The position numbers were made by a program, and so were the translations under genes. From CAZIQY01 sp964541605 (GTDB lineage: Bacteria; Desulfobacterota; Syntrophia; Syntrophales; UBA2185), in NCBI GenBank assembly GCA_964541605.1, contig CAZIQY010000004.1, positions 4,659-68,658 on the forward strand: a stretch of DNA of 64,000 bases. The letters are read 5' to 3'. The notes under the pieces were generated by a model, which was not told where the DNA came from, ran no database searches, and worked only from the letters and a program-made list of their open reading frames with translations. Below, piece after piece: positions 33,783 to 41,905 of this stretch; the stretch's first letter is position 1; the number at the start of each line of letters is the position of its first letter.

Positions 33783-33827
33783 CGTCAAAAATAAAAAAGG
33801 CCATGGGGTTTTTATCCCATGGCCTTT
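33783..33827 (-). terminator. Leader terminator (attenuator) before leuA
   Basis: On the minus strand AAAGGCCATGGG (33827-33816) pairs perfectly with CCCATGGCCTTT (33807-33796), loop 8 bases, followed by TTTTATTTTT. This 12-bp stem with a U-tract is a strong intrinsic terminator. It lies between the leucine-rich leader ORF and leuA, 19 bases from the leuA start. Confidence 0.85.
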
Positions 33828-33850
33828 AAGTACTTGTTTTATTTGTGTGT

Positions 33851-33961
33851 CTAAAGATTACCTAAAAACGACGGGCGTCCGGTATATGGTAAAAGGCAAA
33901 GGAGGGCGAGGCCTGGCAACAAGGCCTTTGAACTGATGAATCTGATTATCGCACTCTTCAT
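33851..33961 (-). CDS. leuL: Leucine-rich leader peptide of the leu operon
   Basis: 36 codons from ATG 33961 to TAG 33851. Nine are leucine, with seven crowded between residues 14 and 24 (ALLPGLALLCLLP). The ORF ends 24 bases before the terminator stem. This matches classical attenuation: when leucyl-tRNA is scarce the ribosome stalls in the leucine run and the terminator cannot form. The leader sequence AGGCC...GGCCT inside the ORF could pair with the terminator arm as antiterminator. No strong ribosome site is seen. A TTGACA lies upstream at 34034-34029 on this strand with only a weak -10. Confidence 0.65.
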   Translation of the reverse strand: MKSAIIRFISSKALLPGLALLCLLPYTGRPSFLGNL

Positions 33962-34081
33962 ACCAAACGCTGCTTTCGTGAATCTTTTCACATCATGTTA
34001 TTGAAAGCTAAATTATATTTTTGCCCCTGTCAAGATTTATTTTCAATTCTGTCGAATGTGTCGGAATAACTGTATCAAGCA

Positions 34082-35599
34082 TCAGGGAATGAAAAGGTTC
34101 TTTGTTGAAAAATTGGGTTCGCTGGTCAGATTGACGCCGAGGCGCCTCAATCCCGCTTCGTCCCCCGGCGTGGGGATATGGGTGATGTGAACCTCGCAGC
34201 CATTGAGTTCTTTCAGCTTTTCAATGGCCAGTTGTGCTGCGGGATTCGTAGTGGCGCTGATGCTGAGAGCAATGAGCGTTTCTTCCAGATCGAGACTCAC
34301 GGACTTTTCGTTCAGAATGTCTGTCTTTAAATTTCTGACCGCATCGGTAATGTATGGAGGGAGTAATTTGATCTTGGCGGGAATGCCGGCGAGATGTTTT
34401 ATCGTATGCAGGATCAGGCTCGACGCGGCATGCATGAGGGGTGAATTGTTTCCGGTGATGATGGTGCCGTCCTTTAACTCAAGTGCTGCGCCGCAGAAGA
34501 TTCCCTCGTTTCCCTTATTCAGTTCCTGAGCTTCTCCAGCTGCCCTCCAGGCGGGTCCGACCACCTTCCTGTCCTCCGGCTTTATTTTGAAATCCTTGAT
34601 AAAGAGTTCCACCCGCTGGACAGTTTCCCTGTCGGCAAAACCCATGGCATATTCGCAACGGTAACGGAAATAGCGCCGGAGCACCTCCTGTTCTGAAGCT
34701 TTTCGCGTCACGTCATCATCGATGATGGCAAAGCCGGCACGGTTGACACCCATGTCGGTCGGTGAGCGGTAAAATGAATCTCCACCTGTGATCTTTTCAA
34801 GAATCCTTTTCACAACCGGAAAGACCTCCACATCACGATTATAATTCACCGCTGTTTTACCGTAGGCCTCGAGGTGAAAGGGATCGATGAGATTAAAGTC
34901 CCGGATATCCGCTGTGGCGGCCTCATAGGCAACATTTACAGGGTGTTTGAGCGGCAGGTTCCAGATGGGAAAGGTTTCAAACTTGGCATACCCCGCCTTT
35001 CCGCCGCGCCTGTAATCATGGTAGAGCTGGGACAGACAGGTAGCCAGTTTTCCGCTTCCGGGACCGGGGCCGGTAACTATGACCAGCGGTTTTTCCGTTT
35101 CGATATATTCGTTCGCCCCGTATCCCTCATCACTCACGATCGATTCAACGTCCGTCGGATACCCTCTGGTATAACAGTGCGTGAAAACCCTGATGCCTCT
35201 CCGCTCAAGTTTGTTTTTGAAGAGCTTCGCAGCCGGTTGATTATCGAAACGGGTGATGACAACGCCCAGCACAGAGACATCCCAGGTCCGGAGATCGTCG
35301 ATCAGCTTAAGGGCGTCGGAATCATAAGTGATGCCGAAATCGGCCCGGATCTTCTTTCTCTCGATATCGCCCGCATAAATGCACAACAGAATATCGGCCT
35401 TGTCTTTGAGTTCCCTGATCAGCCTTACTTTCACATTGGGGTTATAGCCGGGCAGTACACGGGCCGCATGAAAATCATATAGCAGCTTTCCGCCGAATTC
35501 CAGGTAAAGCTTGTTTTCGAACCGCTCCACCCTCTGGAGAATTTCAGTTGTCTGTTCGCTGATGTACCTCTCATTGTCGAATCCCTGTCTGTTGAGCAT
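34082..35599 (-). CDS. DUF1846 family protein
   Basis: 505 residues, the full length of the family. It opens with GFDNERYISEQTTEILQRVE and continues with FGGKLLYDFHAARVLPGYNP, ITRFDNQPAAKLFKNKLERR and VTGPGPGSGKLATCLSQLYH. The last is a P-loop-like glycine segment. Family structures suggest a nucleotide-handling enzyme, but the reaction is not established. The gene stands alone on the minus strand, behind a short inverted repeat at 35623-35638. Soluble and cytoplasmic by sequence; nothing irregular seen. Confidence 0.88.
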   Translation of the reverse strand: MLNRQGFDNERYISEQTTEILQRVERFENKLYLEFGGKLLYDFHAARVLPGYNPNVKVRLIRELKDKADILLCIYAGDIERKKIRADFGITYDSDALKLIDDLRTWDVSVLGVVITRFDNQPAAKLFKNKLERRGIRVFTHCYTRGYPTDVESIVSDEGYGANEYIETEKPLVIVTGPGPGSGKLATCLSQLYHDYRRGGKAGYAKFETFPIWNLPLKHPVNVAYEAATADIRDFNLIDPFHLEAYGKTAVNYNRDVEVFPVVKRILEKITGGDSFYRSPTDMGVNRAGFAIIDDDVTRKASEQEVLRRYFRYRCEYAMGFADRETVQRVELFIKDFKIKPEDRKVVGPAWRAAGEAQELNKGNEGIFCGAALELKDGTIITGNNSPLMHAASSLILHTIKHLAGIPAKIKLLPPYITDAVRNLKTDILNEKSVSLDLEETLIALSISATTNPAAQLAIEKLKELNGCEVHITHIPTPGDEAGLRRLGVNLTSEPNFSTKNLFIP

Positions 35600-35622
35600 G
35601 GATGTTTTACAAATCCTCCTTT

Positions 35623-35638
35623 ATGACGAAAACGTCAT
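35623..35638. promoter_or_regulatory. Inverted repeat ATGACG-N4-CGTCAT upstream of the DUF1846 gene
   Basis: ATGACG at 35623-35628 and CGTCAT at 35633-35638 lie 24 bases before the start codon. The position between promoter and gene suits an operator. On the plus strand the repeat is followed by five T, but no plus-strand gene ends here. Confidence 0.4.
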
Positions 35639-35873
35639 TTTTGGTTTGAACAATTTTGGACAATATAGGGGAAGCGTTTTCGCAAGTCAAGATAAGTCGG
35701 TACTGTATACGATGGTTTTTTGCAATGGCGGTCACAGTGAAATTACAGTCGAAATATTAGAGTTACGGCATAAATTGATGTTTGCTTTGAAGAAAATGTG
35801 GTGATCACCCGGAAGGCGGTGAGAAAGAGGGGAAGGAGGGCGCCCCCGGGTGATCCGCTGAAGCCTTAATGGT

Positions 35874-36407
35874 TTACCAGTTGCCTCTCATGCCCATGCC
35901 CGGGCCGCCGTCGTGATGGCCGGGGCCACTCTGCAGTCCGGCGCCGCCCATCATGCCGGGACCGAAACCCCGCCCCGGCCGATAAGAATTCAGTTTTTCC
36001 TGCTGTTCGGGTGTCAGGACTTTGAGCACCCCAAGACGATAATTATCCTTTTTATCCTCCATCTGATCACGCAGGGTTCTGATTTCTTTTTGAATCTTGT
36101 TGATCTTTTCCTGGTCCGGATTCTTCTGCAGCCAGAGCAGTCTCAAATCGCCTCTTTTGCTGTACATCTTGTCCCGAATCGGCTTTACGTCCTTCAGATG
36201 GGCTTCACGAAGGGCGTTGATCTTTCCTGTCTGTTCCGTCGTCAGATTCACTCCCGGCACTGCCGTCAGATCGGCTCCATAACAGTCGCCGCCGCCATGA
36301 TGCCCTCTGCCGTAACCTCTTCCCCACCCAGGACCGACAGCAAACGCCGAAGCCGTCAGGGCCACTGCTGCAAGAAGCGCCACAAATGTAATCGCTAATT
36401 TATTCAT
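35874..36407 (-). CDS. zraP: ZraP/CpxP-like periplasmic metal-stress protein
   Basis: 177 residues. A signal peptide (ITFVALLAAVALTASAFA) is followed by a Gly/His-rich segment (RGYGRGHHGGGDCYG). Then comes the helical Spy/ZraP core with LTTEQTGKINALREAHLKDV and VLTPEQQEKLNSYR, and another Gly/His/Met-rich tail. ZraP is a zinc-binding periplasmic chaperone that damps the ZraS sensor. It is divergent from zraS-zraR and has a consensus sigma-54 promoter, as expected for a ZraR target. The exact metal is not determined. Confidence 0.82.
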   Translation of the reverse strand: MNKLAITFVALLAAVALTASAFAVGPGWGRGYGRGHHGGGDCYGADLTAVPGVNLTTEQTGKINALREAHLKDVKPIRDKMYSKRGDLRLLWLQKNPDQEKINKIQKEIRTLRDQMEDKKDNYRLGVLKVLTPEQQEKLNSYRPGRGFGPGMMGGAGLQSGPGHHDGGPGMGMRGNW

Positions 36408-36455
36408 GCTTATATTCTCCTTTGTTATATTTTTTTGTTTTTAGCTTTTAATAAG

Positions 36456-36470
36456 GCAAGCACCGTGCCA
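36456..36470 (-). promoter_or_regulatory. Sigma-54 promoter of the zraP-like gene
   Basis: On the minus strand TGGCACG-GTGC-TTGC matches the -24/-12 consensus exactly. Transcription would begin about 36445, some 38 bases before the zraP start. The neighbouring regulator ZraR is a sigma-54 activator. Confidence 0.85.
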
Positions 36471-36499
36471 GATGCCGGACACATGACATAACATGCCTA

Positions 36500-36520
36500 A
36501 ACGACACGGAAATTGTCGTT
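36500..36520. promoter_or_regulatory. Candidate ZraR upstream activating site
   Basis: AACGACA at 36500-36506 and TGTCGTT at 36514-36520 form a perfect inverted repeat with 7-base spacing. It lies 30 bases upstream of the sigma-54 promoter of zraP, in the divergent zraP-zraS gap. Activators of this class bind such repeats as dimers; this assignment is by position only. Confidence 0.5.
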
Positions 36521-36566
36521 ATGGCGGGATTTGTTATCGTTCAAGCATCCCTTTATGAGAAAAAAG

Positions 36567-36583
36567 TGGATAATAAGTATCCA
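36567..36583. promoter_or_regulatory. TGGATA-N5-TATCCA palindrome upstream of zraS
   Basis: TGGATA at 36567 and TATCCA at 36578 with spacer ATAAG. The identical 17 bases occur in reverse orientation at 40382-40398, and a variant with spacer TTTTA is at 40350-40366. Two further TATCCA half-sites lie at 36591 and 36610. It is 50 bases before the zraS start. Confidence 0.5.
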
Positions 36584-36632
36584 TCTGTGGTATCCAGTTG
36601 ATTAAAAAGTATCCATAACCAGCGATCATTTT

Positions 36633-38360
36633 ATGAAAAACGAGCCGAACCGAAGAAAAAAGAAGTTTTGGCCGGGCACCTCGCCGTGGATCATCATTGG
36701 CTCACTGGTCATTCTCGTACCCATTTTCATTTTCATGACCATGGCCAATATCAACCAGCAGAAAGAATATACGACCCAGCTTCTGCTCGAAAAGGGAGCG
36801 GCCCTGATCAGGTCTTTCGAGGCCGGCGCACGCACGGGCATCGGTATGCAATGGAGCGGTTTCCAACTCCAGAAACTGCTCATCGAGACGGCACAGCAAC
36901 CTGATATTGACCATTTGATTCTCACGGACGTCCAGGGCAGGATAATTGCGGACAGCGATCCTTCCATGGTCGGAGAATCGTACGGAAAAGACCTCGATCT
37001 CGCGAGCATCTCCAGGTTAAAACAGCCGCAATGGCGCCAGGTTTCCAATCCTGACGGCGCTGACACCTTCGAGGTCTTTCGACGATTCTCTCCGACCGGG
37101 GAACCTTTTCAGGGGTTTTCGTCAGATCGAGAAACCGCAAGCGACTCCTCGGGATTCATCATTTTTGTAGGCCTGGACATGGGACATGTTATTGCGGCAA
37201 GGGAACAGGATACCCGCAACACCATCTGGATGGCCGTCGTTTTCCTCCTCATCGGTTGCTCCGGGGTTATTTCTCTTTTTCTGGCGCAAAGTTATCGCCT
37301 GGCAAAGACATCCCTTTCCAGGATGAAGGCCTTCTCCGACAGTCTCGTCGAAAATATGCCCATGGGCCTTGTCGCCGTAAACAGCCGGGGTGAAATCATC
37401 GCCTTCAATCAGGCGGCGGAATCCATCACAGGATACGTTTTCCCGGACGTCATCGGAAAAAAAGCAAATGACATCCTGCCCCCGCCGTGTGTCACTCTGC
37501 TTCAAAACCTCAAGACAGGAAAAAAGAGCATCGAAAAGGAAATCGATTGCCCCGTACGAGGGGGAAAGATCGTTCCCCTCGAAGTGATCGCAGCGAACCT
37601 CGAAGAGGAAAATGGCGAATTTCTGGGTTACGTGATTCTCATCCGGGATATTACGGAAATTCAGCATTTGAAGAAAGAAATCACCATCAGTCAACGCCTC
37701 GCCTCTTTGGGGAACCTGGCCGCCGGAGTTGCCCACGAGATCAGGAATCCTTTGAGTTCCATCAAGGGTTTCGCCACGTTTTTCAAAGAGAGATACCGCG
37801 ACAGGCCGGAAGATAAAAAGACAGCCGACATCATGATACAGGAAGTGGATCGACTGAACCGGGTCATCAGCCAGCTTCTTGAATTTGCCCGGCCTATGGA
37901 TATCAATAAACAGCGCGTATCCATCCACACGGTCATTCAGGACACCCTGAAAATGATAGAAGGACAAGCAAAGGAAAAAGAAATCATCATCCATGCGGAC
38001 CTGTCGCCTGATGTCAGGGATGTCTTTATCGATCCGGATAAAATCACACAGGTGTTCCTGAATTTGTACCTGAACGCCATTGAAGCCATGGGAAGGGGCG
38101 GCGCCCTGTCGGTCAGCCTCTCTCCGCAGAACGAACGGACAATCCGGATTGATATTTCCGACACGGGCAGAGGCATTGACCCAAATGAACTGGCCCATGT
38201 TTTTGATCCATACTACACGACCAGGCCAACGGGGACCGGTCTTGGGCTCGCAATTGTCCACAAGATTATTGAAACCCATGAGGGCGAGATCCGTGTGGAC
38301 AGCGTTAAGGGAAAAGGAACCACCCTGTCGATTTTTCTGCCGATGGAGAGAGAACCATGA
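36633..38360 (+). CDS. zraS: ZraS-type sensor histidine kinase with PAS domain
   Basis: 575 residues. Two membrane helices (about 19-38 and 195-217) enclose a periplasmic sensor region. A PAS domain follows at about 230-340 (MPMGLVAVNSRGEIIAFNQA). The HisKA box has H368 in AAGVAHEIRNPLSS, and the ATPase domain has DPDKITQVFLNLYLNAIEAM and GTGLGLAIVHKI. It senses an envelope signal, by family probably zinc or periplasmic stress, and phosphorylates ZraR, whose gene overlaps its stop by 4 bases. zraP is divergent. The signal itself is inferred from the context. Confidence 0.88.
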   Translation: MKNEPNRRKKKFWPGTSPWIIIGSLVILVPIFIFMTMANINQQKEYTTQLLLEKGAALIRSFEAGARTGIGMQWSGFQLQKLLIETAQQPDIDHLILTDVQGRIIADSDPSMVGESYGKDLDLASISRLKQPQWRQVSNPDGADTFEVFRRFSPTGEPFQGFSSDRETASDSSGFIIFVGLDMGHVIAAREQDTRNTIWMAVVFLLIGCSGVISLFLAQSYRLAKTSLSRMKAFSDSLVENMPMGLVAVNSRGEIIAFNQAAESITGYVFPDVIGKKANDILPPPCVTLLQNLKTGKKSIEKEIDCPVRGGKIVPLEVIAANLEEENGEFLGYVILIRDITEIQHLKKEITISQRLASLGNLAAGVAHEIRNPLSSIKGFATFFKERYRDRPEDKKTADIMIQEVDRLNRVISQLLEFARPMDINKQRVSIHTVIQDTLKMIEGQAKEKEIIIHADLSPDVRDVFIDPDKITQVFLNLYLNAIEAMGRGGALSVSLSPQNERTIRIDISDTGRGIDPNELAHVFDPYYTTRPTGTGLGLAIVHKIIETHEGEIRVDSVKGKGTTLSIFLPMEREP

Positions 38361-39721
38361 CATCAAAAAACACGATCCTTGTGGTGGACGACGATCTTGC
38401 CCACCGCACTATGTTACGGACCCTGATTACCGGATGGGGCTATAGGGTTGTCGAGGCTGATGACGGAGAAAAAGCCATTGAAGAGGTTCACCGGCAACCA
38501 TTTGATATGATTCTCATGGATATCCGAATGGTCAAGGTCTCCGGGCTGGAAGCCTTGAACGAAATCAAACGCTTCAATCCCGCGATCCCGGTGGTCATCA
38601 TGACGGCCTTTGCCTCGGTGGAAACGGCTGTCAGGGCTCTGAAGGACGGGGCTTACGATTATCTCACCAAACCACTCGATTTCGACGAGTTGAAGATCAT
38701 CATTGAGAGAGCTATGGAACACTACCGCTTGAAGGAGGAAAACCGTTTTCTTAAGGAAACGCTTGCCTCCCATTTTGACCGGCGCAATTTGATCGCGCGG
38801 AGCGAGGTCATGATCAGACTCCTGGATACCGTCTCCCAGGTTGCCCCCTCGGAAGCGACCGTTCTGATTACGGGAGAATCGGGAACTGGAAAAGAAATGA
38901 TCGCAGGAGCCATTCATTACAACAGTCTCAGAAAAGATGGACCGTTTATTAAAATCAACTGCGCTGCCATTACGGAAACGCTTCTTGAATCAGAGCTTTT
39001 CGGTCATGAGAAAGGGGCGTTTACCGGCGCCGACAGACGGAAGGAGGGGAAATTCCGGCAGTCTGAAGGGGGCACGATCTTTCTGGACGAAATCAGTGAA
39101 ATGTCGCTTTCCATGCAGGTAAAGTTGTTGAGGGTGTTGCAGGAAAGAGAACTCACCCGTGTGGGAGGTGAGGAGGTCATCAGCATCAACGTGCGGGTTA
39201 TCGCAGCAACCAACCGGGATCTGATAAGAAACATTGCCGCGGGACAATTTCGAGAGGATCTCTACTACCGCTTGAATGTCGTGAGCATTCATGTCCCCCC
39301 CCTGAGGGAACGGAAAGAAGACATCCCTCTGATCTCACAGCACTTTTTAAAGCTGTTTGCAGAAAAGAATCGGAAAAATATCAAGGGGTTCACTCCCCGG
39401 GCCATGGACAGGCTTCTGAAACATTCCTGGCCGGGCAATGTCCGGGAACTCATGAACGCCGTGGAACGAGGGGTGGTGCTGTCCCGTTCGGAATACCTTG
39501 ATGAACCGGAACTCCCCCTGATTCAGAGGGAAGCATCGACCACAAATGATGCCTCTTCAAAAATGAACGGGACAGGAGAATTTCCCCTTGAGTCCGTGGA
39601 AAAGGAAACCATCCTGAAGGTTCTGGATACAGCCGGGGGAAACAAGAGTGAAGCGGCCAGAAGGCTTGGCATCACGCGGCGGACCCTGCATATGAAACTG
39701 AAAAAGTACGGCATGATGTGA
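38357..39721 (+). CDS. zraR: ZraR-type sigma-54 response regulator
   Basis: 454 residues with three domains. The receiver (1-120) has the phosphoacceptor D55 in MILMDIRM. The AAA+ domain has Walker A GESGTGKE at 173-180 and GAFTGA at 220-225, the loop that contacts sigma-54. The C terminus is a Fis-type helix-turn-helix (GGNKSEAARRLGITRRTLHM). Phosphorylation lets it open sigma-54 promoters; the one at 36456-36470 is the obvious target. The start ATGACA overlaps the zraS stop. Confidence 0.92.
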   Translation: MTSKNTILVVDDDLAHRTMLRTLITGWGYRVVEADDGEKAIEEVHRQPFDMILMDIRMVKVSGLEALNEIKRFNPAIPVVIMTAFASVETAVRALKDGAYDYLTKPLDFDELKIIIERAMEHYRLKEENRFLKETLASHFDRRNLIARSEVMIRLLDTVSQVAPSEATVLITGESGTGKEMIAGAIHYNSLRKDGPFIKINCAAITETLLESELFGHEKGAFTGADRRKEGKFRQSEGGTIFLDEISEMSLSMQVKLLRVLQERELTRVGGEEVISINVRVIAATNRDLIRNIAAGQFREDLYYRLNVVSIHVPPLRERKEDIPLISQHFLKLFAEKNRKNIKGFTPRAMDRLLKHSWPGNVRELMNAVERGVVLSRSEYLDEPELPLIQREASTTNDASSKMNGTGEFPLESVEKETILKVLDTAGGNKSEAARRLGITRRTLHMKLKKYGMM

Positions 39722-39959
39722 TGATTCAGTGGCATGATGTAAAATTCCATTGACGAACAACCCTCACATCCCTATACTGCCCGCATCGCAGATCAAACTC
39801 GACAGTTTCACAAAAACCGGGAATGCCCGATAATCGTCATTCCGTGTTTGGAGACTGTGTCGTAATTAGTGGCAATGTCATTCCGAACGAATGTGAGGAA
39901 TCTTAATGTAACATAGGAAGCTTCATCGAAATCATCGTGAGAAACTAAAAGGAGCTATT
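39722..39959. other. Intergenic stretch with TCATTCC repeats
   Basis: About 240 bases without a gene. GTCATTCC occurs at 39837 and again at 39878 (GTCATTCCGAACGAATGTGAGGAATC), the form of a common dispersed intergenic element. No terminator with a T-run is visible. Confidence 0.4.
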
Positions 39960-40289
39960 ATGGAAATAAACACAAAAAAAGACCAGAATATCGTCATCGT
40001 CTCTCTCAAGGGCAGGATGGATGCGGTCACGTCTCCTGACTTTGAAAAAAGCCTGTCGGAACGGATTGCTGCCGGAGAGAGCAACTTCCTGATAAACATG
40101 GGCCGTCTTGAATATATCAGCAGCGCCGGTCTCAGGAGCATCCTGACAATAGCGAAACTTCTGAAAGCAAAAGATGGAAAAATCCTGTTTGCCGGGTTGC
40201 AGGGTCCCGTTAAAGACGTGTTCAACATATCAGGATTCGGTAACATTTTTAAGATATTCGAGACAGAGGAAGAGGCGCTTAAAGCCTAA
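39960..40289 (+). CDS. STAS-domain anti-sigma factor antagonist
   Basis: 109 residues, one STAS domain. VIVSLKGRMDAVTSPDFEK starts the fold and LEYISSAGLRSILTIAKLLK contains the Ser that SpoIIAA-like proteins have phosphorylated by a partner kinase (DSSGL-type loop; here ISSAGL). Such antagonists release sigma factors or other partners from a switch kinase. No kinase of that type is adjacent. AAAGGAGC lies before the ATG. Confidence 0.88.
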   Translation: MEINTKKDQNIVIVSLKGRMDAVTSPDFEKSLSERIAAGESNFLINMGRLEYISSAGLRSILTIAKLLKAKDGKILFAGLQGPVKDVFNISGFGNIFKIFETEEEALKA

Positions 40290-40349
40290 CCATGGCGCTG
40301 CTCTTATTGGTAAAATCCTCAGCAACTGGATGACACATATTACGGTTCC

Positions 40350-40366
40350 TGGATATTTTATATCCA
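40350..40366. promoter_or_regulatory. TGGATA-N5-TATCCA palindrome, first of two before tolC
   Basis: TGGATA at 40350-40355, spacer TTTTA, TATCCA at 40361-40366. It begins exactly 32 bases (three helical turns) before the second copy, so two dimers would sit on the same face of the DNA. It lies in the gap upstream of the tolC-macA-macB operon. Confidence 0.5.
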
Positions 40367-40381
40367 TATGGATATCATCAT

Positions 40382-40398
40382 TGGATACTTATTATCCA
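40382..40398. promoter_or_regulatory. TGGATA-N5-TATCCA palindrome, second before tolC
   Basis: TGGATA, spacer CTTAT, TATCCA; the exact reverse complement of the copy at 36567-36583. It lies about 190 bases before the tolC start. The efflux operon and the zraS region probably share a regulator that is not in this window. Confidence 0.5.
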
Positions 40399-40585
40399 TT
40401 TTAACACGGTAAAATGACATGGCAAAAAGTCTCCTTCATAAAAACGCATAATTATATTGACATGTTATAATGATATATCGTCTTTGGCACAATCCCTGCT
40501 GTGACCAGTGAAGATAAAAACAATCCGATCGTTTTCGTATAGAATGTCGCACATGAAACAAGGGTTTTTCAACGAGAATACATAT

Positions 40586-41875
40586 ATGAAGTGGCTGTCA
40601 CGCTTCATCATCTTATTATTTATATTGATCATTCCCCTCAAAGCGGAGGCGGAAAATCCCATAAAGAAGGGGGAACGGCTCAGCATACAACGCTGCATCG
40701 AACTCGCCATTACAAATCATCCGGTTATCAATGCCGCCCGAAACACCGTAAAAGTGAATGAAAGCAGAATCGGCCAGGCCAGATCAAATTATTATCCGCA
40801 GCTAAACTGGCAGACGGGCTACAGCAGAATCTCGCCCGCTATCTCCGGTACAACCAGGTCATTGGGAAGCAGTACGTACGATCAATATGCCAGCAATCTC
40901 AATCTGACCCAGAATCTCTACGACTTTGAAAAAACGGCGACCCAGGTACAGATTCAGAACCTCAATGCCGATTCGTCCCGTCAGGACCTTAATACCACGG
41001 AAGCACAGATCATTCTCGGAGTGAAACAATCCTATTATTCGCTTGTGCAGGCTGAGAAGAATCGGGAGGTTGCCCGGGAAAGCGTCAAACAATTTCAGAT
41101 CCATCTTGAGCAGGCAAAGGGGTTTTTCGAAGTCGGCGTGAAGCCGAAATTTGATGTTACCAAAGCGGAAGTAGATTTGAGCAACGCAAAATTGAATCTC
41201 ATCAGGGCTGAAAATGCTTTCCGGATTGCCAGGGTCAACCTCAACAATGCCATCGGTGTCCCCGGTGCTCCGGAGTATTCTTTAGATCATACTTTGTTGT
41301 TCGAGAAATACGAAGTTGACCTCCAGGAAGCACTGAAAAAAGCGTATGATAACAGGCCGGACCTCCGATCGCTGATGATGAAGGTGGAAGCAGGCAGTCA
41401 ATCGATGGAACTGGCCAAAAAGGGTTACTACCCGTATGTGACGGGGAATGCAAGCTGGGGTTTCGAGGGGCAGGACTTTCCCCTGGACAAAAGCTGGAAT
41501 GTCGGGGCAACACTGAACATCCCTCTCTTCAGCGGTTTTCAGACAAAAAACCAGGTTGCAGAGGCAAAAGCAACCCTGGATGTTTTGAAGGACAATGAAC
41601 AATCACTGAGGATGCAGATACGGCTTGAAGTCGAACAGGCCTATTCCAATCTGATAGAGGCGACGGAAGGGATTGCCACGGCTCAGCTTACCGTGAGACA
41701 GGCGGAAGAGAACTTCGATCTTGCAAACGGCAGGTACGCGTCCGGCGTGGGAAATCCCATCGAGGTCACAGATGCACTTGTAGCCCTGAGCAACGCCAGG
41801 ACAACGCATATCGCAGCACTGACCGGTTACAAGACAGCTCAGGCAAGTTTAGAAAAGGCAATGGGTGTGAAATAA
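40586..41875 (+). CDS. tolC: TolC-family outer-membrane efflux protein
   Basis: 429 residues from ATG 40586. The signal peptide is WLSRFIILLFILIIPLKAEA. The two tandem TolC repeats follow (LSIQRCIELAITNHPVINAA, then a second copy with LQEALKKAYDNRPDLRSLMM), each with long coiled-coil stretches. The protein forms the outer-membrane channel of a tripartite pump. Frames open upstream to 40508, with ATGs at 40544 and 40553, but the start at 40586 places the signal peptide correctly. macA follows after 30 bases. Confidence 0.88.
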   Translation: MKWLSRFIILLFILIIPLKAEAENPIKKGERLSIQRCIELAITNHPVINAARNTVKVNESRIGQARSNYYPQLNWQTGYSRISPAISGTTRSLGSSTYDQYASNLNLTQNLYDFEKTATQVQIQNLNADSSRQDLNTTEAQIILGVKQSYYSLVQAEKNREVARESVKQFQIHLEQAKGFFEVGVKPKFDVTKAEVDLSNAKLNLIRAENAFRIARVNLNNAIGVPGAPEYSLDHTLLFEKYEVDLQEALKKAYDNRPDLRSLMMKVEAGSQSMELAKKGYYPYVTGNASWGFEGQDFPLDKSWNVGATLNIPLFSGFQTKNQVAEAKATLDVLKDNEQSLRMQIRLEVEQAYSNLIEATEGIATAQLTVRQAEENFDLANGRYASGVGNPIEVTDALVALSNARTTHIAALTGYKTAQASLEKAMGVK

Positions 41876-41905
41876 CCGATTTCAATTTTTGAGAGATACG
41901 AAACA

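Noticed and set aside
34012..34034. TTGACA with TATAAT as the leu promoter
   Set aside because: The two hexamers are only 11 bases apart on the minus strand; the spacing does not allow them to work as one promoter.
37122..38366. 414-codon minus-strand frame over zraS
   Set aside because: The opposite strand encodes a complete sensor kinase; the antisense frame has no family pattern.
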